Of a stretch of DNA of 64,000 bases, positions 26,294 through 36,781 are shown in pieces. The notes below the pieces were generated by a model. It was given only the letters and a program-made list of their open reading frames with translations, was not told the origin of the DNA and made no database searches. The stretch is from Cichorium intybus (taxonomy: Eukaryota > Streptophyta > Magnoliopsida > Asterales > Asteraceae), in assembly GCA_023525715.1 (NCBI GenBank), contig CM042011.1, forward strand, positions 3,640,066 through 3,704,065. The letters run 5' to 3'. The translations under genes and the position numbers were made by a program. Position 1 is the stretch's first letter. Each line of letters opens with the position of its first letter.

Positions 26294-26297
26294 ATAA
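26022..26297. repeat. 81-bp direct duplication with a third partial copy at the nested-LTR junction
   Basis: 26022-26102 and 26217-26297 are the same 81-bp piece of the protease gene, 195 bp apart. A third partial copy (TCTCCAATCTTGCAATCGAT) sits at about 26193-26214 and the word GGACGCCCTAAGATG occurs at 26104 and 26178. The second full copy ends exactly where the truncated LTR begins. This is the sort of patchwork left by break repair with template switching. Confidence 0.85.
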
Positions 26298-26455
26298 GCC
26301 GCACCCTGTGTCATAGCTATATAAGCTGCACCAAAACATTATCAGTATATAATTCATAGCCCGCAGGCCGCACCAGCTGGGTTTAATAACCCGATATCAC
26401 AGCCAGATGGCCGCACCATGTACCTGTAACAAAATCATAGCCAAAAAGGCCGCAC

Positions 26456-26680
26456 CAAATATCATAGCCCGAAGGCCTCACCAATCATCGGAGACATAGC
26501 CCGAAGGCCGCACCGGAGTCATAGCCCAAAGGCCACATCGGAGACATAGCCCGAAGACCGCACCGGAGTCATAGCCCGAAGGCCACATCGGAGACATAGC
26601 CCGAAGACCGCACCGAAGTCATAGCCCGAAGGCCGCACCAATCATCGGAGACATAGCCCGAAGGCCGCACCGGTTGGATA
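26456..26680. repeat. ~25-bp tandem array in the left LTR
   Basis: Repeated CATAGCCCGAAGGCCGCACC units with alternating spacers (GGAGT, GGAGA, AATCATCGGAGA) and variants CCCAAAGGCCACATCG. The homologous array in the other LTR (32605-32870) has about two more units. Confidence 0.9.
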
Positions 26681-27264
26681 AACAATCCAGAAATCATTTG
26701 TGGCTCACGGCTCCGTTCTTGTCATTTCATTGACTCACGGCTTATCCGGTATTGCCTTTTCACCATAACTTTAGATCATCATTTTCGTTCCCCAAACCTG
26801 TTTCAACCTGTAACAGTCCAATCAACACATATCATATGTGATGTCAGTGAGATTACTCACCTGGATGCTAGTTGCATTGAAATCCCGGTTGTTTCTTGTT
26901 TTTGCGTGCACCACAACCATTTTGTCCCATACCTATTTATCCATTTCATATCAAATGATAATGGATTAATAATCATTTCAATTGACTCAAATACATGAGA
27001 GTCCAATAAAATGCAACTATAAACCATCCTTAGATGATAAACTTTCCATTTATCATCTTTTTATAAATTATACATTTGTATAAAATACACGTATTTTGCT
27101 ACAGTACTTTCGGGAGGTCGTATACGTATTCCGACAATTTTCTACGAAGTTTCATACCATATTGGACTTGTGTTTAAAATTTGAGGTCAAACGGACAAGC
27201 CTAACCCCAAATTCCAACTTCAAAACTCAAAATAACTTAACAGGGGGCTGATTTTTGCTGCTGG

Positions 27265-27360
27265 CAGAGATCGCGACCCGATCTCTTAGAGATAGGGACC
27301 CGATCTAGATCGCGACCCGATCCTTAATAGATCGCGACCCTATCTCTGCTAAACAGACCA
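27265..27360. repeat. GATCGCGACCCGATCT-type short repeats in the left LTR
   Basis: Several copies of GATCGCGACCCGATC and GATAGGGACCCGATCT alternate over ~95 bp. The homologous site at 33463-33595 has an extra ~45-bp stretch. Located in the U3-like half of the LTR, a place where promoter repeats are common; a function is inference only. Confidence 0.8.
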
Positions 27361-28197
27361 GAATCACGATTTTTCAGCTAGAAATCCCCATTTTCACCCA
27401 TTTTAAGCCCTTAATACACGACTTAATGATCAGGGATTGTTCTAGGACTAAAACCTTTGTCTAATAACCAGTTTTTATCAATTAAAAACACCTTAATCAC
27501 ACAAATTCATGATTTAGGGTTCTTGGCAAAATTCTCAATTTCATCAAAAATGGCAACCTACTTCCATATTCTTTGATTAAGTCCTTTTTAGCATGACTTA
27601 ATGGAAGCATTACATCAATTTAAACACATAATCATAACTGAAATTTACAAATTTCAGTTTCTATAAAACCCATTAAGAACTTCTTCAAGAACTTGACTAA
27701 AAGGGTAATCTACATACCTTAATTGCTTGGAATTCACCATCTTCCAACAATTGATCCAAGTTCTTGCTTCAAGCTTCAAAATTCTTCCAGAAATCGCACC
27801 AAAACCTTCTCCCGTTGCTGCACATATGGCTAGTCAAAGAAGAGAGTCAAACTCTCTATTTATACCTCCAAAATTTACAAATTTGGTCCCTAAGTTCATT
27901 TTCTTGAACTTTGACCACAAAATCAAGTTTTACTTCAATAAAACTTTCATTTCTTACATTTTTGCCACAACCAACAATATTTTTCATATTTGGTCTTTCA
28001 CATGGTCAAATGACCAAAATACCCTTTTTCGGTAAAACGACCCAAATTTAGTTTTTATAACATTTTAAGTCCAAAACTCAAAATATTATTTCAAACTAAT
28101 TACTTTTCTGTCCAAAAGACCAATTTACCCTTCCAAGATAAAATGACCATTTTACCCTTTTTATTATAATTATAAAAAGAGTATCTTGGCGTTACAA

Positions 28198-28216
28198 ATT
28201 CTCCCCTCCTTCAAAA
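28198..28216 (-). other. Polypurine tract of the nested element
   Basis: The minus strand reads GAAGGAGGGGAGAATT directly before TGTAACG of the 3' LTR, preceded by GGGGACGAAATC. This is the usual arrangement in Tekay/Del-like gypsy elements. Confidence 0.8.
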
Positions 28217-28899
28217 GATTTCGTCCCCGAAATCATACAAACAAACGAGGGTAATTCTTTCTCGTTACAATTTCGGTTTCCCATTTCATATGGAAACCTT
28301 TATGGTATTGCCTAAGCACTTAACCATACTAGTTTTCTTATCTCGTGGTTATATCACCGCGCGCATATCACTTCTCCGGTTGTCCTGGGCACCTTAATCA
28401 CTTATCTTCCTCATTTCAACACGAGGGATTCGTCAGAATTTATCAATCTATGTTCTCAGAACCATAAGACCCATAGAAAACTTTACAATCATCTTGAAGT
28501 TCATCAAGAATCTTTAATCAATACACCGCAATTCTTGCTTTTGGGATATACGGAAAGGTCCAATAAACAAGGACTCAACTTTCCTTTTTGTCCCACATCA
28601 ATTTCTAGTCCTTACGGAGGGTCACTTTGAATTCCACCATCTTCCTTTACCTGGGGTTTCAATGGTTTTACTCAACAATCCGCATACTACTCTTGTCGAT
28701 TTTGGTCTATTTTCAAGCTTTCTCGTATTTGCCTAATCTTTTCTTCTGTTTGAGATACACTCTCATGTTTAAATCAACGGCTTCTTCCCAACTTCTGTCT
28801 AGCAAATCGACGTGCAACACGGTAGTCTAAACAATACTTCCTACGAGTTAATAAAACACTAGTATAATACCTATACTTATCTACAACTTCTACCAATGA

Positions 28900-30450
28900 T
28901 AGACGATCGTCTTGTTTTCCGCTAGGGTCTGTTATGCAGATTTCAGGCATATTTTCTGGAGTCTGCATCATTTTCTCGCCTCTTCTATCAATCTGCAAAT
29001 CATATACGGTACTTACTAGTACTTTTGAGCTAATAATTCTAAGAATTAATGCTAAATTCAGCAATTAATTCTAGTATCTCGATCCGATACAGTCGTCACC
29101 TATAGTGCACGTCAACAATTTTCTTTTTCTATGTAGTTTTTCACTACTTTCCGCTCTTAATTTCTTCTTTGGTCAGTATAAATCTACACTGATTTCATCA
29201 ATCAAACTGCAATCACCCATATGGTGTCATACCCATGCGGTACTTGCAAAGACTTTACTACAAAGTCTATGATATTTTTCGTCCCATTTCTTCTTTAGGA
29301 CGTACAACCTTATGTTTCTAATGATTTGACTGTAGTTACCCACAAGTCAAACACTTTTCACATGTCTTGCAGTGTCTTTCTTCAGCCCCGGCCACCAACA
29401 CATAGGTTTTATCGACCTATCCAGTTTGGTATTGCCCGGGTATGCTGTATATCTGATACAAAATGCATCTTTTCAAGATGATTCTTATGTTTCGTTTGAC
29501 TTTGGAATTCACATTCACAACCGCCAAGGGTTTTAAATCGCTGTGATAATCCAACTAACTTTCGCTACTATTCAATCATTTATTTACTTTTCACGTTTTC
29601 AGACTTGCACACATCTTTCTGTGCTACCCGAATCAACTCAGGTAATCAATTCGTCACATTCATACATGTGGATGTAACCCTCAAAGGTTACTCTTTCTAA
29701 TTCAAGGCATCTATAGCTACCTCCGCTCTTTTCGAGATGGTACAGGATTTCATACTCGAAGTCTTTAAGTAACCCATCTATCTTTGCTATTTCATATATA
29801 GCTTCTTTTTGATCAATTAAGTCTTTCAAACTTTTATGATCCTTATACACGGTAAGCCTTACACCATATAGATAGTGTCTCAAAGTTTAATACCAAAATC
29901 ATAGTTGCTATTGCAACATCATGCATCCACAATCAAAGTTGGATACATTTCAACGATCCAATCCATCTTCTCTGCTTAGCATCATTGCTAACGTTAGAGG
30001 TTCACACAAGGTTTATTCCAAACCTTTACAACATATCTGTGGTCTTTCTACCACTCAGACTTTACACTTTTATTAGTCAACCTTAGTCAACTGACCAGCA
30101 ATCAAGGAGCAGTTTTTCTACAACTCTCCTATGGTAACCCGCCAAATCCAAGGAACTATAATGTCAGTCAGATTCCTCAGGCGGTTCCAGTTTTATCACA
30201 TCATCTATTCTACTGAATTTATTTTATCATCTTTGGCACTATTATCATGCCCAAAGAATTGAAACTTCTTTTAGCCAAATTTTCATACTTGGAAAATTTT
30301 ACATATCACTTAACTCAGTGAAATAACTCCAGTATCTGGTACAAATGTACCTCATATTCGGTCTGATTTCGAGAATATCAGATTCTCAGTAGTCAATGTA
30401 CATACACATTAACTTATCTTTCTTCTTTTCAAGCAAGATAGAGCTCTATA
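28900..30450 (-). pseudogene. Degenerate RT-RNase H-integrase region
   Basis: The order on the minus strand is colinear with Ty3/gypsy pol. Near 30440-30240 there are RT scraps (LMCMYIDY, IWLKEVSILWA, KFSKYENLAKRS in another frame). At 29883-29638 is an RNase H segment (RHYLYGVRLTVYKDHKSLKD and FEYEILYH). At 29410-29340 is the integrase zinc-binding segment (WWPGLKKDTARHV, then KCLTC after a frame change). Numerous stops and frameshifts are present, catalytic YxDD was not found, and large parts are unrecognisable. The frame at 29064-28774 is open but I could not assign it. Confidence 0.65.
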
Positions 30451-30784
30451 TAATGACACATTCGGTCATATGAGACCCCAATTCAAAACAATCTCTTTCA
30501 ATTGTTTTACCACTCTGCCATCTCTGCAGAGACTAATCAACACAGAGCCTAGATAACAGGAACGGCTCCCAAGATCAGTTTAATCATAAACTCTTTTCAC
30601 CAATCTGGCAGAAATCCTGGAAGTTCTTTTCAAAAGAAACATCCGAGAATTTATCTAAAGTATTACACTATTAGCACGGCTTAATTTAACTTGGCCAATA
30701 CTACGTATGCCAATTACAATATCATTCTTTACTAACTCCTTTCCGAGTTTAAGCAAAGAAATTAACCGGTATTCTCAACAACGG

Positions 30785-31640
30785 TCACTTACCATGGATT
30801 TCCATCCATTTCATTTCTGTTTTAAGAACCATAATGTTCTTACTTCTACAATTCATGTTAGCATAATTCATTGCTAACCAATTACTAAGCACAATTGCTT
30901 CCAAGTCTTTGGTAGTCATCGGCTTCAGATTCATAGGGAAAATGGTCCCATAAATCCTAGGCAGACTACTTTCCAGGTGTTCTGTACCTAGAACATACTT
31001 GCTATCTGCTATAGCTGCTTCCACAATTTCATCCAAAATCGTTGATGAAATATTCCAACAAGACATCAAGTCATCGATCCAAAGCATAGCTTCATGGATC
31101 AAATATAACCTACACGGGTTATATTCAAAACCATTCTATCGGAGATCATATCAGTCTCCTCACGAGCTTCTTCCACAATCTGCTGGAAATGCTCATAGCA
31201 TCACTAGTCCTTTTTGACCGTTCATTTCTTCTTTCTTTCTTGGGTTCATCACCCGTTACTCCACATTTAGCATGTGAGTATGTCATAAGGAAGTGATCTA
31301 TAGTTCCACTCTGGAACCACTTCCGTCCCACGCAACAAATTCGAGCAATATGCTCCCATTTTCTGCAATTTCAGCATGTCAACGATAGAGTCTCAACTCT
31401 ACAATGTTCTGAGTGCTTTTCTTGCACTTCTTATACCACATCATCTTTTCGTTCTGGTCCCTTCCTTTTAAAGTTAGACCTAATTTGTGATAACTTCTTC
31501 TGAGAAGTCCACTAATATTTCTGCTTTTCATGTAGTCTCAGCTACCTTTCTTTCACCTTGAATATCACCCAAGGTAAGCAACCAATTTCTTTTTCTGACC
31601 ACAATAGCTACTACTACTTGTCATGTGGATTTTTCTGCTT
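30785..31640 (-). pseudogene. Degenerate gag (zinc knuckle) and protease region
   Basis: At 31375-31337 the minus strand reads a CCHC pattern (C-x2-C-x4-H-x4-C) whose first spacer contains a stop, followed by CCVGRKWFQSGT. At 31102-30785 an open stretch aligns in style with the gypsy protease C-terminal half (FPMNLKPMTTKDLEAIV and SNWLAMNYANMNCRSKN). The catalytic DTG is not visible. Decayed and interrupted. Confidence 0.5.
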
Positions 31641-31887
31641 TTCGTCCCCTTTTTGCTCCTCATCCAACGGAGTCTCAAGAAAGAGCTGGTCCATTTCCTA
31701 GAGCTTCGCGCCCTAAATGTCTTCCAAGAAGATTCACGGTTCATACTTCTTATATGTCAGAAGTTAGCAACAATTAGGTTATATATGTATAATAACAACT
31801 ATATACACCTAACTATGCATCATGTCTACTATCTCAGGGTTTAAGTCCAGGAATCTACTCTGTAGACACCTAGTTCACTTAAACCTC

Positions 31888-31900
31888 GGCTCTGATACCA
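31888..31900 (-). other. Primer binding site, initiator Met tRNA
   Basis: The minus strand reads TGGTATCAGAGCC three bases after the 5' LTR end at 31904. It is the standard complement to the 3' end of plant tRNA-iMet, which fixes orientation and the LTR boundary. Confidence 0.92.
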
Positions 31901-31903
31901 ACT

Positions 31904-34437
31904 TGTAACACCCGGCTTTTAAAACAAAAACACCCCTGAAAAATTTTTCATTTTAAACAAAGGTTTCAATAAATAAAACCATAACAAAGGGGTATATTTT
32001 AATAAAAATGGGTACAAGCGTATCAAGGAGAGTATAAAAATACCATGTCTCCTTTAAAGCCGGGCTGCTACTGACAGCATCTATGAGTCCCACTTCAAAG
32101 TCACGGACTCTATCTTGTCCCCTATCAGTATCATGCTAACCTGCAGGGACAGTAACAAATATCGTGAGCTATAAAGCTCAGTGAGTAATCAAATCTGCAA
32201 ATAACACGTATCGAAATACAATCATATAACTGTCTGGATTTCGAATCCAAATTCCTAGCCTTACTGGCCGACCATATATATACTCTAGGATTTCACATCC
32301 TATCATGTAGCCCTACAGGCTGAATCATAGTGACCTGTAATTAACAAGCCACGTTAGTTATTTGCATCTATAATCATGTCTAACCATTTCTGTCCCATAT
32401 TTCTTAGTCACAATGGACTGCATCATATATCATGGCTAAATAAGCCGCACCCTGTGTCATAGCTATATAAGCTGCACCAAAACATTATCAGTATATAATT
32501 CATAGCCCGCAGGCCGCACCAGCTGGGTTTAATAACCCGATATCACAGCCAGATGGCCGCACCATGTACCTGTAACAAAATCATAGCCAAAAAGGCCGCA
32601 CCAAATATCATAGCCCGAAGGCCTCACCAATCATCGGAGACATAGCCCGAAGGCCGCACCGGAGTCATAGCCCGAAGGCCGCATCGGAGTCATAGCCCGA
32701 AGGCCGCACCGGAGTCATAGCCCAAAGGCCACATCGGAGACATAGCCCGAAGACCGCACCGGAGTCATAGCCCGAAGGCCACATCGGAGACATAGCCCGA
32801 AGACCGCACCGAAGTCATAGCCCGAAGGCCGCACCAATCATCGGAGACATAGCCCGAAGGCCGCACCGGTTGGATAAACAATCCAGAAATCATTTGTGGC
32901 TCACGGCTCCGTTCTTGTCATTTCATTGACTCACGGCTTATCCGGTATTGCCTTTTCACCATAACTTTAGATCATCATTTTCGTTCCCCAAACCTGTTTC
33001 AACCTGTAACAGTCCAATCAACACATATCATATGTGATGTCAGTGAGATTACTCACCTGGATGCTAGTTGCATTGAAATCCCGGTTGTTTCTTGTTTTTG
33101 CGTGCACCACAACCATTTTGTCCCATACCTATTTATCCATTTCATATCAAATGATAATGGATTAATAATCATTTCAATTGACTCAAATACATGAGAGTCC
33201 AATAAAATGCAACTATAAACCATCCTTAGATGATAAACTTTCCATTTATCATCTTTTTACAAATTATACATTTGTATAAAATACACGTATTTTGCTACAG
33301 TACTTTCGGGAGGTCGTATACGTATTCCGACAATTTTCTACGAAGTTTCATACCATATTGGACTTGTGTTTAAAATTTGAGGTCAAACGGACAAGCCTAA
33401 CCCCAAATTCCAACTTCAAAACTCAAAATAACTTAACAGGGGGCTGATTTTTGCTGCTGGCAGAGATCGCGACCCGATCTCTTAGAGATAGGGACCCGAT
33501 CTAGATCGCGATCGCGACCCTATCTCTTAGATATAGGGACCCGATCTAGATCGCGACCCGATCCTTAATAGATCGCGACCCTATCTCTGCTGAACAGACC
33601 AGAATCACGATTTTTCAGCTAGAAATCCCCATTTTCACCCATTTTAAGCCCTTAATACACGACTTAATGATCAGGGATTGTTCTAGGACTAAAACCTTTG
33701 TCTAATAACAAGTTTTTATCCATTAAAAACACCTTAATCACACAAATTCATGATTTAGGGTTCTTGGCAAAATTCTCAATTTCATCAAAAATGGCAACCT
33801 ACTTCCATATTCTTTGATTAAGTCCTTTTTAGCATGACTTAATGGAAGCATTACATCAATTTAAACACATAATCATAACTGAAATTTACAAATTTCAGTT
33901 TCTATAAAACCCATTAAGAACTTCTTCAAGAACTTGACTAAAAGGGTAATCTACATACCTTAATTGCTTGGAATTCACCATCTTCCAACAATTGATCCAA
34001 GTTCTTGCTTCAAGCTTCAAAATTCTTCCAGAAATCGCACCAAAACCTTCTCCCGTTGCTGCACATATGGCTAGTCAAAGAAGAGAGTCAAACTCTCTAT
34101 TTATACCTCCAAAATTTACAAATTTGGTCCCTAAGTTCATTTTCTTGAACTTTGACCACAAAATCAAGTTTTACTTCAATAAAACTTTCATTTCTTACAT
34201 TTTTGCCACAACCAACAATATTTTTCATATTTGGTCTTTCACATGGTCAAATGATCAAAATACCCTTTTTCGGTAAAACGACCCAAATTTAGTTTTTATA
34301 ACATTTTAAGTCCAAAACTCAAAATATTATTTCAAACTAATTACTTTTCTGTCCAAAAGACCAATTTACCCTTCCAAGATAAAATGACCATTTTACCCTT
34401 TTTATTATAATTATAAAAAGAGTATCTTGGCGTTACA
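31904..34437 (-). repeat. 5' LTR of nested element (complete)
   Basis: 2534 bp. On the plus strand it starts TGTAACACCCGGC and ends GGCGTTACA. It contains the 25-bp array at 32605-32870, the GATCGCGACC repeats at 33463-33595, and a CTCACTGAGCTTTATAGCTC-like word (complement) also found in the solo LTR near 61345. Confidence 0.93.
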
Positions 34438-36653
34438 TCTTGCAAAATCCTGGTGTCTTCAGGGGCATCCTTAAGCTCATCCCACAGGGGCTGATTCATT
34501 AAGGGCCCCGTTGATCTGGGTGCTTCCTGCTTCTTCTTTTCTTTCATATTCTTCTTTTTCTGCTTGATCCCTGCTATTGTTAATTGCTCTTCCTTTTGGA
34601 CCTTTATTTCTGATTGAGTACCATTCTCAACAGGAGCTCCTCCTTCTTTACCTTCTTCACTTCCTAGAGCCTTTTCTTCTTCCCCTGGTCTCACTTCACT
34701 CCCTACTTCAAACAAGTCCTACAGAGTGACTTTCCGCCATCCTGATTCGACAGTGTTGACTTGTTCTTTCCCTGGACACTGATTATGAGTAGGATTGACT
34801 TCAGTAGCACTCGGCAACTTGCCACTATCTCTCTTTTGCTGATCTACAGCCATTTGACCTATTTGTCGCTCCATATTTGCAATGGCTTTTGCATTCGCTT
34901 GATATTGTTGTTGTGTCGCAGTGACCATATCATACATCTTAGCAATCATCTCTTCTTGGGTTCCCGGGATGTTGTTGGTAGCATTGGTGGGTCCCCTATT
35001 GTTGTTGTTGCTAATTCCATTGGTGTTTCCATTGTTCGTAAGCTGATGTGTTCTAGGCTGACTAGTCGATTGACTCTGGTAATTGTTTTGCCTAAAATTT
35101 TGCTGTTGTCCCTGGTTGTATGGCCTGTAGGGTCGTCCATTGTTGTGCTGGCCTTGACCCTGGCCATAAACTTGATTCGCCTCGTGAGTCTTAGGTCCTA
35201 CTTGACCTCCTTGCGATGAATTTGGTGGTCCATTCTGCAGTGTTGACATGAGCCTGTCAAACTTCTTATTTAGTTCACTAATTTCTTTCTTCAGTTCCTT
35301 TTTCCACTCAGCGTCGACTCCTACCACTGCTGCCGTACCTACAGTCTTCCTAGTAGAAAAGTTTGCCTTGGAGCCATTGCTCAACTGTTCCAAAAACTGT
35401 CAAGCTTCCTCTGGATCCTGCCACATAAATGTCCCACTGGATGAGGCATTTATCATGGCCTGGTGCGTCTCACTGACTCCTTCGAAGAATAACTTGACCA
35501 ACTGCCACCTAGGAATCTCGTGATGCAGACAGGATCGTAACAACTCCTTTAATCTGTCAAAGGCTTCATGAAAAGCCTCTCCAGGCTTTTGCTGGAAATC
35601 CTGGATAACTCTTCTGATTTCAGTTGTCTTACTCACTGGATAAAATTCTTGAAGAAACCTTGCCTTGAGCTGATCCCATGTAGTAATGCTGTTTGATGGC
35701 AACGATGTGAACCAATATTTGGCTTTATCCTTAAGGGTGAATGGAAATAGTCTAAGCCTGAAAATATTTCTATTGGTGTTCCTAGGGTTATTAGCATTAG
35801 GAATCGCTAAGAATTCATATAAATGATTATAGGGATCGTCCTGCTTATACCCTCTAAACTCTGGTAATATTCCTAATAACTGAGGTCTTATTTCTACTTG
35901 CGAATCAATGTTATCAGGAATATAGATTGGCGATGAATCATCATATTCCCGCGGTTGGAAATGTGATGCAACCGATTGCCGTCTCGGTTGTGCAAAATGT
36001 AAAGGTTGGGCGGGGTTACCGTAAAGATGATCGTTGTACTCCCGCTGACCTGGTGGTGGATATTGTGGTGCTCTTCTAGGAGGTCCCCGACCTCGGTTCC
36101 ACTGTGGTTGTGGTGCTAGTGGCACCCATCCTTCATCTTCCTCGTCATATACTTCATCCGTCTCTGGGTAATGGTATTGTGGCTGAGGAGGTTGTTGAAA
36201 GTGTATAGGTTGTGTTGGTTGGAATGTAGGTTGAGGTTTAAAAAGAACGGGTTGTGGTTGAGAAGTTGGTGTCTGCTGTCTAGAAGCTGGGGTGCCATCA
36301 CGGGTCGGCTCTCCCCAAGACATAGCAGAGGTAAAAGGATTGGTGGATTGTGGCTGTGAAGCGGGTGTAAATGATGGGATAGATGGCAGAGTGCATGATG
36401 GTATGGGTGTAGGGGCTGAAACTGCACCACCAGAAGCACTCGTGCTCCCAAACTGAAACTCTGATAGCGGGGGAATAGAAAATCTCCCCGTTGCCTCACC
36501 TGATGGGTCCTGGGCAACACTTACTGGACTATTGCTAACCTGACTAAAACTCATGATACTTAAACGCCTACGGGAACGGAGTTTGCACGCAGTACGCTCA
36601 ATCTCAGAATCAAACTGCAATGGTGATAATTGCTTACCCCTGCGGGTACGCAT
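34438..36653 (-). pseudogene. Athila gag with two in-frame stops, cut by the nested element
   Basis: One minus-strand frame runs from ATG at 36653 to 34438 and is interrupted by TGA at 35402-35400 and TAG at 34721-34719. It starts MRTRRGKQLSP, has a long Pro/Gln/Ser-rich N-terminal part, then a Retrotrans_gag domain (LPEFRGYKQDDPYNHLYEFL, FPFTLKDKAKYWFTSLP, FLQEFYPVSKTTEIRR) ending in MINASSSGTFMW. A Gln/Asn-rich region and a Glu/Lys-rich tail follow. The first stop replaces the codon where relatives have Trp (EEA-W-x-FLEQL), which suggests TGG to TGA. I saw no zinc knuckle, as is usual for Athila gag. The frame stops at ILQD where the nested LTR begins. Confidence 0.85.
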
Positions 36654-36758
36654 GCACTAGTGCAATACGCCCACAAAAATCAAAAATCAAATTACCAAAA
36701 TGAAATTTCAAAAAGCAAGAAACAAGTTCCTACTACTCACCTATCCTAAGCTCACAGC

Positions 36759-36776
36759 TCCCCGGCAACGGCGCCA
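36759..36776 (-). other. Primer binding site, tRNA-Asp
   Basis: The minus strand reads TGGCGCCGTTGCCGGGGA five bases after the LTR end (36782). It is complementary to the 3' end of plant tRNA-Asp(GUC) including CCA. This sets the minus-strand orientation and supports an Athila/Tat assignment. Confidence 0.9.
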
Positions 36777-36781
36777 AAATT

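Larger units (their letters stand above)
26293..28197 (-). repeat. 3' LTR of nested element (truncated)
   Basis: 1905 bp matching 32439-34437. Read on the minus strand it starts TGTAACGCCAAGATAC at 28197. The part corresponding to 31904-32438 of the other LTR is missing. The short open frame at 27727-28035 recurs identically at 33968-34276 and is LTR sequence, not a gene. Confidence 0.92.
26293..34437 (-). mobile_element. Nested Ty3/gypsy chromovirus-type retrotransposon with truncated 3' LTR
   Basis: Seen: 5' LTR (right) 31904-34437, 3' LTR (left) 26293-28197, primer site for tRNA-iMet at 31888-31900, purine-rich tract at 28198-28216. It interrupts the Athila gag frame right after ILQD (insertion point 34437/34438). 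The left LTR lacks about 535 bp of its U5-side end, and the matching target duplication (TCTTG expected, seen only at 34438-34442) is missing. The two LTRs differ by only a handful of substitutions plus repeat-number changes. The interior keeps weak similarity, in the order gag zinc knuckle, protease, RT, RNase H, integrase (minus strand), all heavily interrupted. The TGTAACACC-type LTR end and GGGGACGAAATC before the purine tract fit the Tekay/Del group of chromoviruses. Confidence 0.85.

Noticed and set aside
26456..26680. Regular ~25-bp repeats resembling a CRISPR array
   Set aside because: Spacers are themselves repeats, the array is inside an LTR in a plant genome, and there are no cas genes.
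27727..28035. 102-codon ORF repeated identically at 33968-34276
   Set aside because: It is part of the LTR of the nested retrotransposon; its duplication is the LTR pair, not a gene family.
34761..35219. 152-codon plus-strand ORF opposite gag
   Set aside because: Antisense shadow of the Athila gag frame.
36759..36776. Possible tRNA-Asp gene
   Set aside because: Only 18 bases match the tRNA 3' end, exactly at the retrotransposon primer site; no cloverleaf follows.
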